From Anastrepha obliqua (lineage: Eukaryota; Arthropoda; Insecta; Diptera; Tephritidae): DNA of 64,000 bases. The notes under the pieces are model-generated. The model saw only the letters and a program-made list of their open reading frames with translations. It ran no database searches and had not been told where the DNA came from. A program made the position numbers and the translations under genes. Of the stretch, positions 30,400-40,514 are shown piece after piece (positions within the stretch are counted from its first letter, which is position 1; each line of letters starts with the position of its first letter). Where the stretch lies: NCBI RefSeq assembly GCF_027943255.1, contig NC_072892.1, positions 159,590,792-159,654,791 on the forward strand. The letters run 5' to 3'.

Positions 30400-30770
30400 G
30401 TTAGGTTGACCTGGCTGGCTGAAGGCCAGATGGAGCTTGACCCTTACGTTTCCTTGTAATAGCCTTCTTGTAATAAGCCTGCGTCTTTTGCGAATATAAG
30501 TAAGATATGAAGCTCTAACCCAAAGAGACTTTTTAACCTCTCATATTGAAGAGCTCCTAAACATTTCATTTCTAGCTAATGCAGGGCAAGAACATAGAGT
30601 TCAAGAGTTCCCCTCTCTTCTAGTTCATTGCAAAATCTGTAGCTATCATTGTTTGCAATTCCCATCTTGTATGCATGTACCGCTAACAAATTGTGGCCTA
30701 TCGTAGGTATACACGATAGTTCTGCATTCTTTTCTAGACAGGGCTAGAACGAATCTGGCGTATTTGTCCG
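30400..30770 (-). pseudogene. LINE C-terminal knuckle and 3' end
   Basis: On the minus strand, broken over frames: MGIANNDSYRFCNELEERGT (about 30610-30670), CLGALQYERLKSLFGLELH (about 30510-30575) and FAKDAGLLQEGYYKET with a stop. This is the C-terminal tail of an R1-type LINE (C....EE.ET.EH....C normally). It is followed by a 3' untranslated part ending near GGTCAACCTAACTTAACC at about 30392. Only the last sixth of the element is present. Confidence 0.65.
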
Positions 30771-30970
30771 CATTCCGTGTACACATGATTTTTCACGGAA
30801 GCTTATTCGGATTTTTTCTAAACGAATTTAAACGAAGAGGTCTATCTCTCTGGACTGAAAGAACAGAGGTGAAATACTTTGCTGCCTTTCGTTTTGAAAA
30901 TTTCGATATTGAAAAGGAACCGCGCTGTAGCCTACCAATAACTGAAAAGGTTAGTATGGGTTTCACATAA

Positions 30971-31508
30971 AACGCTGCAGAACTGCAAAGTGTTTAGTGA
31001 TAAGCCCGCACAGAAAACTTTAGAACTTTCTTTTAAAACTTAGTACAAAAGTCATTCGGTTGATGGTCGGCATTATTACAGAACACAATTCATGGGGTTA
31101 GCATATGACCACCATTGGATTCATTAAGGCCCCGATTTGCCTGTCATGCTTGGAGGAAGCGGATAGCACTGCGCACTTTCTCTGTGAGTGTCCTGCCTCT
31201 GCTAGAGCACGGCTGCGAATTTTGGGTTCCGATGTCATGAGAACAAGTAAAATTCGTTCTCTCAAACTGGAGGATAGGTATTTTCAGATTAGCCAAAAAA
31301 TCTGGAAAATGCTCACAGGACTAGCTGTCTCTATCTCTGTCTCTATTCTATCCTATCTATTTCCTTCTGCTACTTTTCTCCTCGCCTCTTTGACTTTTTA
31401 CCTTCAATTTCCAGAGCTTTCAATACAATGGAGTTTTTAGCCTGAGTGTTTTGGAAGTTACCAAATTTCTCGGTACTTCTTGGCTCGGCCCTTCAAATTT
31501 CCATTTCA
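30971..31508 (+). mobile_element. R1-type LINE, 5'-truncated copy with target-site duplication
   Basis: Encodes HMTTIGFIKAPICLSCLEEA, DSTAHFLCECPASARARLRI and LGSDVMRTSKIRSLKLEDRY: the C-terminal C/H knuckle (CxxC..H..C) of an R1-type LINE, in one frame from about 31100. The 3' untranslated part ends at 31508. Flanked by ATGGGTTTCACATAA at 30956-30970 and 31509-31523, perfect over 15 bp. Confidence 0.8.
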
Positions 31509-31523
31509 ATGGGTTTCACATAA

Positions 31524-32230
31524 GGTGGGTACTCCCACCGCCGCTTTGCTACCATTTTGAACCTTCCAACGGCTGTAGATATCTGAGCCAGCCAAAGCTG
31601 TTGACGTAATGGAGTAGAGAGACGAGATTTAGATTGGACCTGGACATTTAAAGAGAAAAAAGTCAATAGTCTCCTTCTCTAAAAAGTCTCTACAGCTTTT
31701 GCGGTGGGGGTTAAATGGTAAACCCTGATTTTCCGCGTGTGGGTCGATTGTCCAATGACCGGTAAACACAGCTACAAGTTTAGAATTTGAATGGCGTGGA
31801 GTACCCAGAACTTTCTGCGTCCTCTGTCTAGTGTACTGCATCCAAACGGTTTCCGAAATAGCACACGTAGAAATGGAGCTTTATCCGCCCAGCGTGTGTT
31901 TTTTTTTTTTTGAGAAATTAGTTGTGCAATTCGCCTTTAACAACAGGGAGCCGATGTCTGGGTAGAAGACTTTTGAGACCAATTTAGTCAATCCCTTTCT
32001 GGCAGGCTCATCAGCAATTTCATTTCCCTCTATGTTCCTATGTCCTGGAACCCAGTTCAGAGTGAAGTTAGCTGCACATCCAAGAGATTTGATCTCCTCC
32101 TTACAGGAGTTGACCAGCTTGGAAGAATTAAGAATGAAACATTTAATGCTCTGAAGAACTTTTGCGATACTAACACTAGTTTATTCAGTCAAGTTCCATA
32201 TACTTATAATAATGCAACATTCAAAATGAT
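31524..32230 (-). pseudogene. LOA/R1-like LINE 3' part
   Basis: Minus strand: a SS..NSCKEEIKSLGCAANFTL-like block (32060-32115) and WVPGHRNIEGNEIADEPAR-like (31995-32050), then QYTRQRTQKVLGTPRHSNSK, LVAVFTGHWTIDPHAENQGL, PFNPHRKSCRDFLEKETIDF and FLFKCPGPI. Several frame breaks and a T-rich expansion at 31899-31910. Same family as the copies at 34797, 50070 and 58500. The 3' end is at about 31524. Confidence 0.75.
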
Positions 32231-32340
32231 AGAAAAAGTTTTTTCTAATAGCGGTTGCCCCTCGGCAGGTGATGGCAAGCCTTAGAGTGTATTTCTGTCA
32301 CGGAAAAACTTCTCATAAAAAATAGCTGCCTTTCGGAGAT
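32231..32340 (+). mobile_element. tRNA-derived SINE fragment, copy f1
   Basis: Central SINE body on the plus strand, from 'agaaaaagttttttctaata' through 'ctcggcaggtgatggcaagc' to 'agctgcctttcggagat'. The head and distal end are missing. It directly abuts the oppositely oriented fragment f2. Confidence 0.8.
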
Positions 32341-32502
32341 TTTTTCATGGCAGAATTACACTCGTAGGTTTACCATTGCCTGCCGAGGGGCAGCCGCTAT
32401 TATTATAGAAACAAGTTTTATATTATTTGATGTTTATGCTCGGAGATTCGAAGCTACGGACTCCCGAATGGTAGTTCCTAAACTATTCGGCTACGACGGC
32501 CG
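32341..32502 (-). mobile_element. tRNA-derived SINE fragment, copy f2, inverted against f1
   Basis: Minus-strand head at 32502 (complement of GCGGCCGTCGTAGCCGAATA), B-box region at about 32445, and the body as far as 'ctgccatgaaaaa' at 32341. Together with f1 the central body forms an imperfect inverted repeat with almost no spacer. Confidence 0.8.
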
Positions 32503-32695
32503 CGGGTCGCGTATAGATTAAGCATACGAGTATACGAATTAGATAACACAAAGCCTAATGTGAATAAGATTTCCTAACAAAATGGTCACATAAAATGTGA
32601 AATTCGTTGTCAAATAATGACAAGACCTTCTGTTTCTGCATACCGAGTCAACAAGATATTACGAGTTTTTGATTTTTAAGCATTTTTTAATATCG

Positions 32696-33487
32696 ATGCT
32701 TTCCATTTCAATTCAACTGGGCTATTCGGGTCATTTTCTTCGATTTCGATGTAACTCAAATATGTTGTTCTATGGTCAAAATAATGAGAAATGTTTTCAA
32801 GCTTTATCGGTAATTTTGTTTTTCGGCTCAAAATCGATTTTTTTTAATAATATAAGAAGTTTTTTTTTTAAATGCTCATAACTTAGTCAAAAATGATCGT
32901 CGTTATTTACACGAGCGATTTCATGTAGAAACAGTTGCAGAAAAGTATTTGAAAATTTTTTATTTTGCAGAAAACAAAAAGTGTGAAACAGGTTTTTTAC
33001 TCAAAAATTCATTACTCAATAACAACTCATTTTAGCTACTGGGCATTCAGCTTAATTGAAGTTTGAGGCGTCCTCTTGATTTGGAAAAAATTATAAAAAA
33101 AAAAAAAAATACACTTTTTAAAATATTGAATTTCGAAAAAATTTCAATTTTTTTTCTTTTTTGCTAAATAAAAAAATTTCAACTACTTTTTTGCAATTGT
33201 TTCTACATGAAGTCGCTCGTGTAAGTAATTACGATCATTTTGAACCCAGAATTATTAAAATCGGTTCATATTTCACTAAGCTATGAGCGTTTAAAAAAAT
33301 TTTTATAATTAAAAAAAATCGAGTTTGAGCCGAAAAACAAAATTGCCGATATCTCTTGAAAAAAATTTTTTCGGGCGAACAAAAAAATACGTTCTCATTA
33401 GTTTGACCAGAGAGCAACATATTTAAGTTTTATCGAAATCGAAGAACATGACCCGAATAGCCCAGTTGAATTGAAATGGAAAGCATC
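32696..33487. mobile_element. Foldback/long-inverted-repeat element, 0.79 kb
   Basis: Arms of about 270-300 bp: the left from 32696, the right ending 33487. The outer 36 bp are a perfect inverted match (GATGCTTTCCATTTCAATTC..). The arms then stay about 80-85 percent alike through 'cttcgatttcgat', 'aaatatgttg', 'tcggctcaaa' and 'acacgagcgatttcatgtag'. A loop of about 200 bp is A/T-rich. TATC stands on both sides and may be a short duplication. No protein. Confidence 0.8.
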
Positions 33488-33489
33488 TA

Positions 33490-34170
33490 TCCAAAGAAAA
33501 GTGATTCTTAGTAACCCACATGCAAATTAGCAATACGAGATTGAACATTATGCCTGCCATTCAGATCTTTTATGACATAAAAATGTTTAAATTATCTGCA
33601 TAGAACAAAAAAATAGCATAAGAAAAAGAACTACCCCAGCGTTAATAAAGAGAACAAATAGTAAAGGGCCTAAAATACTTTCGTGGGGAACCCCGGAAGA
33701 AGCGAAGGACGGTGTAGAAGGTGTGCCATAAACGGTGACAACACATCGCCCGAATGAAATCCGAAGAAAGCTAATTTACTAATTAAGATAGAATGAGACA
33801 TCGTATCGGAGGCTTTTGAAAAACCTGTATATATACAGTCCACTTGGAACCCACTTGTAAAACCCGCAATGAATACCTCATTCACTAAAAACAGCTAAGT
33901 TAGAAGCTGTTGAACGATTACAAACAAATCCATGCTGATTTGAGGAAATGAAACTTTTCGACAGAAACTTTATCTTTTCTTCGAGAATATATTCAACGAC
34001 TTTAGAAATTGTTGAAAACTTAGCAATAGTCTATGATTACGGACACTGTTCTTATTGCCACTCTTAAACAGGGGACTAATATAGAAAACTCTCGAACCGT
34101 GAACGAAAATTCCTGAGGCCAGTGATTTATTAAAAACAATACGTAATCGTAATACCAAAACTGGAATATT
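33490..34170 (-). pseudogene. Jockey-like LINE, RT core
   Basis: Minus strand in order: FNKSLASGIFVHGSRVFYIS, PLFKSGNKNSVRNHRLLLSF, a decayed middle, then FIAGFTSGFQVDCIYTGFSK and ASDTMSHSILISKLAFFGFH (the A motif, FSKAFDT normally). Then come GDVLSPF-like and a decayed B motif (PTKVF..ALYYLFSLLTL). The C motif (YADD) lies past the decayed end. Broken by stops and frame changes; 5' and 3' truncated. Confidence 0.75.
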
Positions 34171-34369
34171 TAAAAAAATTCAGAAAACCCATCTACATCA
34201 GGTTTTAGGGGCGGCTTAAGCTAAGTGATCCCGTATGAGCCATCATCGGATAACAAAGTCAGAGAGCCGAAATTGGCAGTAGAGTTTGTCGAAGAACCAC
34301 ATTTTACGTTTTAATATATCTTTGGAAAGCAGAGTGCAGGCATTTTTTAAATCAGTATTGGCTTTTGCG

Positions 34370-34498
34370 TTCTGCCATGAAAAAGCTCCTCATAGAAAAC
34401 AATTTGCCGTTCGGAGTTGGCTTAACGATGGAGGCTTCTCCATTTGTGGAAAAACATGAAGACACACCACAAATAGGAGGTAGGAGCTCGGCCAAACA
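34370..34498 (+). mobile_element. tRNA-derived SINE fragment, copy g (5'-truncated)
   Basis: Starts within 'ttctgccatgaaaaagctcc' and runs through 'catttgtggaaaaacatgaa' and 'ccacaaataggaggtaggag' to 'ctcggccaaaca'. It lacks the tRNA head and the AT tail. Confidence 0.8.
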
Positions 34499-34796
34499 GT
34501 TGAAGTTTTTCTTATGTTGAAGTCCATTCATATTTTATTAAGTGATTCAGCCCAGAATATGTTTTTTCGCAATACTTTCAGTGTCAGATTATGCGGTAGT
34601 CTTTTGTTGCTGTACTCAAAAATTGTTTTTTGTATATAATTTTGATGTACAGTTGTAGTATATCGATATATGATCCAAATAAATATTTCTAACACTCAAA
34701 ACCATGTTTTTATTTAGTAAAAAAGTTATATACAAAAAAATTATATACTTCTCTGAAAATCTATCTACCTCTGGATCTCGTCCCTGCTTGGTGGTA
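34499..34796. other. Spacer
   Basis: AT-rich, no gene recognised, between the SINE fragment and the 5'-truncated LINE. Confidence 0.4.
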
Positions 34797-36600
34797 GGGA
34801 AATAAATGCTGTGGCAGGAGGGCGGCGTCCTCTCGCCTCTCCTTTGGCTAGTAGTTGAGGATGAAGCTTTAACTCGCTTAAACAGAAGTGGGGTAAAGGT
34901 GGTAGCATATACCGATGACTTGGTCCTAATGGTCTCAGGTTCCTTCCGATCAGTAATGGCTGAAAATTTGGAAGGTGCACAGGCTACACTCAGTAGATGG
35001 GCTGCTAGTTGCGGCCCCAGAGTCAACTTTGAAAAAACGAAGTTGATGCTATTCACCAGAAAATACAAGCCTCCACCTTTTAAGCTTCCAAGACTTAACA
35101 ACCAGTGTCTTACTCTTTCATCGGAAGTCAAGTATCTTGGTGTAATACTTGACCCCAGGCTCCACTAGAAGCTGCACATAGAGAATCGAGTTAAGAAGGC
35201 CAATATAGCCTTCTATGCCTGTAAATCTATGTTCGGCAAAAAATGGGGTCTCAAGCCACGTGTCGTACTTTGGATGTACAACTTAGTGGTTCTGCCAATT
35301 TTGACACACGGTTGCCTAGTTTGGTGGGTAGCTCTTCAGAAGGGCTACAACACCACTAAATTAGAGAGAGTGCAGAGAACTGCATGTGTGGGCATCACTG
35401 GTGCTTATAGAACATGTCCCACTGCTGCGCTCAAAGTTATTCTGCAGTTACTTCCTGTGGATCTGCAGGTTAAATCCATTGCTGCTCAGAGTGCTATTAG
35501 GCTGAAAGAGATTGGCCTTTGGAGACAACTTCCTGTAGGACATAGTAGCATCTTGAAGCAGATCTCCCCTTCCTCCTCTGTTATTCGCACCGACCTCTCC
35601 ATCCGTAAACTGTGCTTTGAAGGTTGTGCTAAGGCTATCTTTCCGAGCAGGCAAGATTGGAAAGAAGGGAGAGTCGGTACGGCTATAGATACCTCTGTTT
35701 TCACTGACGAATCCAAAATGGAGTCTGGAGTGGGAGCGGGGGTTTACTCTAAATCAGCCATCATTTCGGTCTCCTTTAAATTGCCGGAAGCAAGCAGCGT
35801 TTTTCAAGCAGAGGTCTTCGCGATCCTGCAGGCATGCAAAAGGCTTCGGAATCGCTTTTGGGAGGGAGACCTTAATATTTTTTCCGATAGTCAAGCTGCA
35901 ATCAAGGCACTGTCGTCGCCGTATTGCAGCTCTCTTCTCATGAACTCCAGTAAGAAGGAGCTCAAACGTCTCGAACGTGCAGGAAACATTTCCCTTATCT
36001 GGGTTCCTGGGCACAGGAATATAGAGGGAAACGAAATTGCCGATGAGCTTGCCAGAATCGGTTCCAGCTGTCTCCTTCTCCGACATCGGTATCCCCTTGG
36101 CCGTCGTTAAAGGGAAACTACACAATTTCTTTCTAAAAAAAGCGCAAGACAGATGGACGTATATCTCATCGTGTGCTATTTCAAAAGCATGGCCTCAATA
36201 CGATAGAAACAGAACGCTTAAGGTGATGGGAATCCCTCGCCATTCAATTTCCAAACTCATTGCGGTGTTCACTAGTCACTGGGTGATCGGTACTCATGCG
36301 GAGAAGCTTGGATTTCCGTACAACCCCCATTGCAGAAGCTATGGGGATTCTGCAGAGAAAGAGACTGTGGAACACTTTCTCTGCAAATGTCTGGCTTTGA
36401 CGGCTAGGCGCTTGAGATTCCTTAGCGTGCCCCTTGGGGATGACTTGAAAAAATTCTCTAGCCTAGATCCCTTTTCTCTCCTCCGCTACATCAGCAGCAC
36501 TGGGTGGCTGTAGACGGTTTTCTCTCCTCCCTAAATCCTTTCACAGGTAGTGGTCCACATTACGTAAGTGCTACTTGTAGCGCCAAAAGCGCTTTTATTT
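34797..36600 (+). pseudogene. LOA/R1-like LINE, longest copy in the window
   Basis: Plus strand: LWQEGGVLSPLLWLVVEDEA (RT B motif), VVAYTDDLVLMVSGSFRSVM (C motif, YTDD for YADD), FEKTKLMLFTRKYKPPPFKL and LSSEVKYLGVILDPRLH, then one stop at 35166. From 35229 the text runs MYNLVVLPILTHGCLVWWVA and QRTACVGITGAYRTCPTAAL. RNase H follows (SVFTDESKMESGVGAGVYSK; VFQAEVFAILQACKRL; NIFSDSQAAIKAL; SLIWVPGHRNIEGNEIADEL). A frameshift at about 36060-36110 leads to a C-terminal domain with the knuckle YNPHCRSYGDSAEKETVEHF. It ends at SSTGWL (36513). Three breaks only, so this is a comparatively young copy. RT fingers and ORF1 are missing (5' truncation). Confidence 0.85.
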
Positions 36601-36821
36601 TTCTCAACTATCTCATGAAAATAATTTTACCATAACAACTGAGAGGTTGGTTGAGAAAATGGTCCTTATTATACAAGGCGGCGCAAAATTAATCAACCAA
36701 TTTTGTTTTTGAGAAACTTTTTTACTAAATAAACAAAACTATTTTGAGTGAAGGAATTCTTTATTTCGACTTTCACGCGCCTCATTGCTTGTCTACTTGT
36801 ATACTGTAGCTGTCCAGCTTC

Positions 36822-38891
36822 TTCTCCTTCTTCTTAATTGGCGCGATAACCGCTTACGCGATTTTGGCCGAGTTTAACAAAGCGCGCCAGTCGTTTCTTT
36901 CTCGTGCTAACCGGCGCCAGTTGGTCACACCAAGTGAAGCCAAGTCCTTCTCCACCTGATCTTTCCAACGCAGAGGAGGCCGCCCTCTTCCTCTGCTACC
37001 ACCAGCTGGTACCGCATCGAATACTTTCAAAGCCGGAGCGTTTGTATCCATTCGGACGACATGACCCAGCCAGCGTAGCCGCTGGATCTTTATTCGCTGC
37101 GCTATGTCTATGTCGTCGTAAAGCTCATACAGCTCATCGTTCCATCGCCTGCGATATTCGCCGTTGCCAACGTGCAAAGGTCCAAAAATCTTACGCAGAA
37201 TCTTTCTCTCGAACACTCCAAGCGTCGCTTCATCAGATGTTGTCATCGTCCAAGCTTCTGCGCCATACGTTAGGACGGGCATGATGAGAGTCTTGTAGAG
37301 TGTTAGTTTTGTTCGTCGAGAGAGGACTTTACTGCTCAGTTGCCTACTTAGTACAAAGTAGCACTTGTTGGCAAGAGAGATTCTACGTTGGATTTCAAGG
37401 CTGACATTGTTATCGGTGTTAATGCTGGTTCCTAAATAGACGAAGTCTTTTACAACCTCGAAATTATAACTGTCAACAGTGCCGATACGCGACTGCGCCG
37501 ACTGTTTGTTTGAAGACAGGAGGTACTTCGTTTTGTCCTCGTTCACCACCAGACCCATTCGCTTTGCCTCTTTATCCAGTTTGGAGAAGGCAGAACTAAC
37601 AGCGCGGTTGTTAAGGCCGATGATGTCAATATCATCGGCATACGCCAGCAATTGTACGCTCTTATGAAAAATTGTGCCTGAGCGATTAAGTTCTGCGGCT
37701 CGTACGATGCTCTCCAACATCAGGTTAAAGAAGTCACACGACAGCGAGTCACCTTGTCTGAAACCTCGTTTGGTATCAAACGGCTCGGAGAGGTCCTTCC
37801 CAATTCTGACGGCGCTGCTGGTGTTGAGCAACGTCATCTTACATAGCCGTATTAGTTTTGCGGGGATACCAAATTCAGACATCGCGGCATTTGGGTAACT
37901 CCTTTCCGTACTGTCGAATGCAGCTTTGAAGTCGACGAAAAGATGGTGTGTGTCGATTCTCCTTTCATGGGTCTTTTCCAAGATTTGGCGTATTGTGAAT
38001 ATTTGGTCGATGGTAGACTTTCTAGGTCTGAAGCCACACTGATAAGGCCCAATCAGTTGGTTGACGGTGGGCTTCAGCCTTTCACACAATACGCTCGCTA
38101 GAACCTTATAGGCGATATTTAGAAGACTAATCCCGCGGTAATTGGCACTGATAGCAGGATCGCCCTTCTTATGGATTGGGCAGAGTACACTTAAATTCCA
38201 ATCGGCAGGCATGCTTTCATCCGACCATATTTTGCATAGGAGCTGATGCATGCACCTTACCAGCTCCTCCCCGCCATGTTTGAATAGCTCAGCCGGCAGT
38301 CCGTCGGCGCCCGCGGCTTTGTTGTTCTTTAGCCGCGTTATCGCTATTCTCACCTCGTCATGATCGGGTAGCGGAACGACAATTCCGTCGTCAACGATTG
38401 GGGTATCGGGATCTTCACTTTCTCGGTGACATGCGCAGCTGTCACTGTTTAATAGGTTCGAGAAGTGTTCCCTCCATAATTTAAGATTTCTCTGTACGTC
38501 AGTCACCAGTTCGCCGTCTTTGTTCTTACAGGAAAACGCCCCGGTCTTACAACCTTCTGTAAGCCGCCTTTCTGGTAGAATTTTCGGGCGTTGTTCCTGT
38601 TGGCCAGCATCTCAAACTCTTCGCACTCACGTATTTCGGCCTCTCGTTTCTTCTTTCGGATAATACGTCTCTCTTCCTTTTTCAGCTCTCTGTAGCGATC
38701 CCACATGGCTCGCGTTGCGCCCGATCGCAGCGTGGTTCTATAGGCGGCATCCTTTCTTTCTGCGGCAGCATGACATTCCTCGTCGTACCAATTGTTTTTT
38801 CGGGCTCGCTGGAATCCGATTTCTTCTTCGGCGGCGGTACGTAGAGAACGAGAAATGTTGCTCCATTGCTCATGCATGCCGGATTGTTGGG
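36822..38891 (-). mobile_element. RTE-A LINE, 5'-truncated 2.07-kb copy
   Basis: Runs from within the linker between endonuclease and RT (SGMHEQWSNISRSLRTAAEE at the 5' side) to the 3' terminus with AAG repeats at about 36822-36840. Flanked by GTAGCTGTCCAGCTT at both sides (36807-36821 and 38892-38906), a 15-bp target-site duplication. The inserted element lies inside the MITE. Confidence 0.9.
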
Positions 38892-38919
38892 CAGTAGCTG
38901 TCCAGCTTACAAGTGCCAA
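36854..38919 (-). pseudogene. RTE-A reverse transcriptase, RT domain open
   Basis: The upstream part (38919-38560) reads the linker, with RKNNWYDEECHAAAERKDAA and MWDRYRELKKEERRIIRKKK. A frame change at about 38520-38560 (normally ..FKT.AFSCKNKDGELVTD) leads into 550 open codons. In the latter, RT motifs are NNKAAGADGLPAELF (about residue 61), CPIHKKGDPAISANYRGISL (about 109), FVDFKAAFDS (190-199), RGFRQGDSLSCDFFNL (247-262) and LAYADDIDIIG (287-297). All three catalytic Asp are present. The C-terminal domain continues with TYGAEAWTMT, LRWLGHVVRMD and RGRGRPPLRWK, ending LLNSAKIA. Only the one frame change and 5' truncation prevent function, so the copy is young. RTE clade assigned from the motif set. 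Confidence 0.88.
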
Positions 38920-38988
38920 ATATGAATAACGCCATTTGAAAAAATTATAAATTTTCCGAAACGATGATTAATTTTGCACCACCTTGTA

Positions 38989-40090
38989 AGTTTACGCTCA
39001 TATATTCAGTTTACTAGGAAATTATGCTATGATTCTATGTTATTCTTTTGTTACAAATTCTTTTCTAGCTGAATTATTCCTTTTTAAAGACGCACCAAAA
39101 CTTTTCTAATCCACTTCGCTAGTTCCATTCACATAAAATTTGTTCGACTACTCATGCAAAAATACAGAATATACGACAGCAATTGCTATTTTGTATAGTT
39201 TTATCGTTATTTTGTTGATATTCACACCTCACAGAAAAAAACTGCTAACAGAAATAACTGAAAACAGGAAAACTACAGCTTTTACTATTGTAAAAGCCAA
39301 CAAAATAATACGAAAAGATGAACACGAAATACCGATTCATGCCCCTTACGTGAGAATCACACAAAAAATCCAAAAAAAAAAACACATAACAAAAAACAAC
39401 AATATTTACAAAACTAACAAGTGATATGGGTAAATAATATAAGAAAAAGTGCTTTCATGCTGTGTACGTGCAAAGGAGTAGTAGTGGTATGTGTACGCGT
39501 AAGTTGTTAGTGCAAAGAGAGATGCGTGCAAAGGTGGTATACTCGTATTTATACGAGTGCTAGAGGAGAAGGTGTACATATGGATGGCTTGTGGTACAAA
39601 AAAGAAGCTGAACACGGCGACTTGAATAGAAAAGAAAAATATTTTGTTTTATTTTTGTGTTCTTTTTTGATAGCGCCCATAATGTGTAGAGCTTTTTAGT
39701 TAGTATGCAAATTTACCGATAAATATTCCAGCAACCTACTATTTTTGCTTTTTATACTTATTTTGCATGCATTTTTTTCGCCAAATCTAACGAAGAGATG
39801 AAGTCGAAACCATTCATGTGCACAGATGTGTGTTTGTGTATTAGATAGATAGATGAATAGATTAGGCAAAAAACATTTTAAATATATCCAACTGTCAATA
39901 AAAGCGGTAATAAATTTACACACGGATTTCAACAAATAGCTGACAGAAAACTGAATGTCATAAAATGGAAAATTTATGTCCATTAAGGAAAATAAAAAAA
40001 AGGACGCAATTCGTATGGAAATCACCGATTTATAGATTACGCTGTTGCGCAGATAGATTTGCAAAAAATAAAGAAGAAAAAAAAAATATA
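38989..40090. other. AT-rich spacer
   Basis: No gene recognised. Open stretches at 39140-39424 (plus) and 39696-40115 (minus) are A/T-rich and of chance type. Confidence 0.4.
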
Positions 40091-40377
40091 TACAAGGTAG
40101 CGCAAAATTAATCATCCTATCGGAAGATTTTTATTTTTTGCAATTGACAAAATGGCATCTTATTTGCACAAATTATACATTTTCCGATAGGGTGACTAAT
40201 TTTGCGCCATCATATTTGACGCTTGTAAACTAACGTGTAGCAGTAAACAAACAGATAGCAAAATGGGGCGCGTAAAACTCAAAATATCTTTATCTTCTAT
40301 CACTAAAAATATTCGTTTCTTTGAGATAGTAAAACAGTTACTAAAAAAAAGGATGATTAATTTTGCGCCACCTTGTA
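40091..40377. mobile_element. MITE of the TACAAGGTGG family, compound copy
   Basis: Left end TACAAGGTAGCGCAAAATTA at 40091. An inverted partner (ACTAATTTTGCGCCATCATA) ends 40214, and a second partner (TTAATTTTGCGCCACCTTGT) ends 40377. So either two copies share an end or one copy is rearranged. Internal words ('attatacattttccga', 'gacaaaatggcat') match the split copy at 36672-38988. An open frame from ATG 40263 (MGRVKLKISLSSITKNIRFF) may be a remnant transposase start. Confidence 0.7.
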
Positions 40378-40514
40378 AAGGTTGTCACCCTTGGAGGTAC
40401 TTTTTCCAAAAGGATTTCTTTAACAGATCACGCGTGACAACTGTCAAACTAAATACATAATTTTTTTCAATGAAATTTTATCACGGAAGGACCTCAACAA
40501 CGTTTACAAATCGA

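Larger units (their letters stand above)
36672..38988. mobile_element. Small TA-type MITE (about 0.23 kb) split by an RTE-A insertion
   Basis: Left end TACAAGGCGGCGCAAAATTA at 36672. Right end is the complement of TACAAGGTGGTGCAAAATTA, ending 38988. Taking out the RTE and one duplication leaves about 232 bp with inverted ends and no coding. The same family is seen at 40091-40377. Confidence 0.8.

Noticed and set aside
36904..37284. Plus-strand open frame of 126 codons, also seen at 21272
   Set aside because: Antisense of the RTE-A C-terminal region; present in both copies for that reason.
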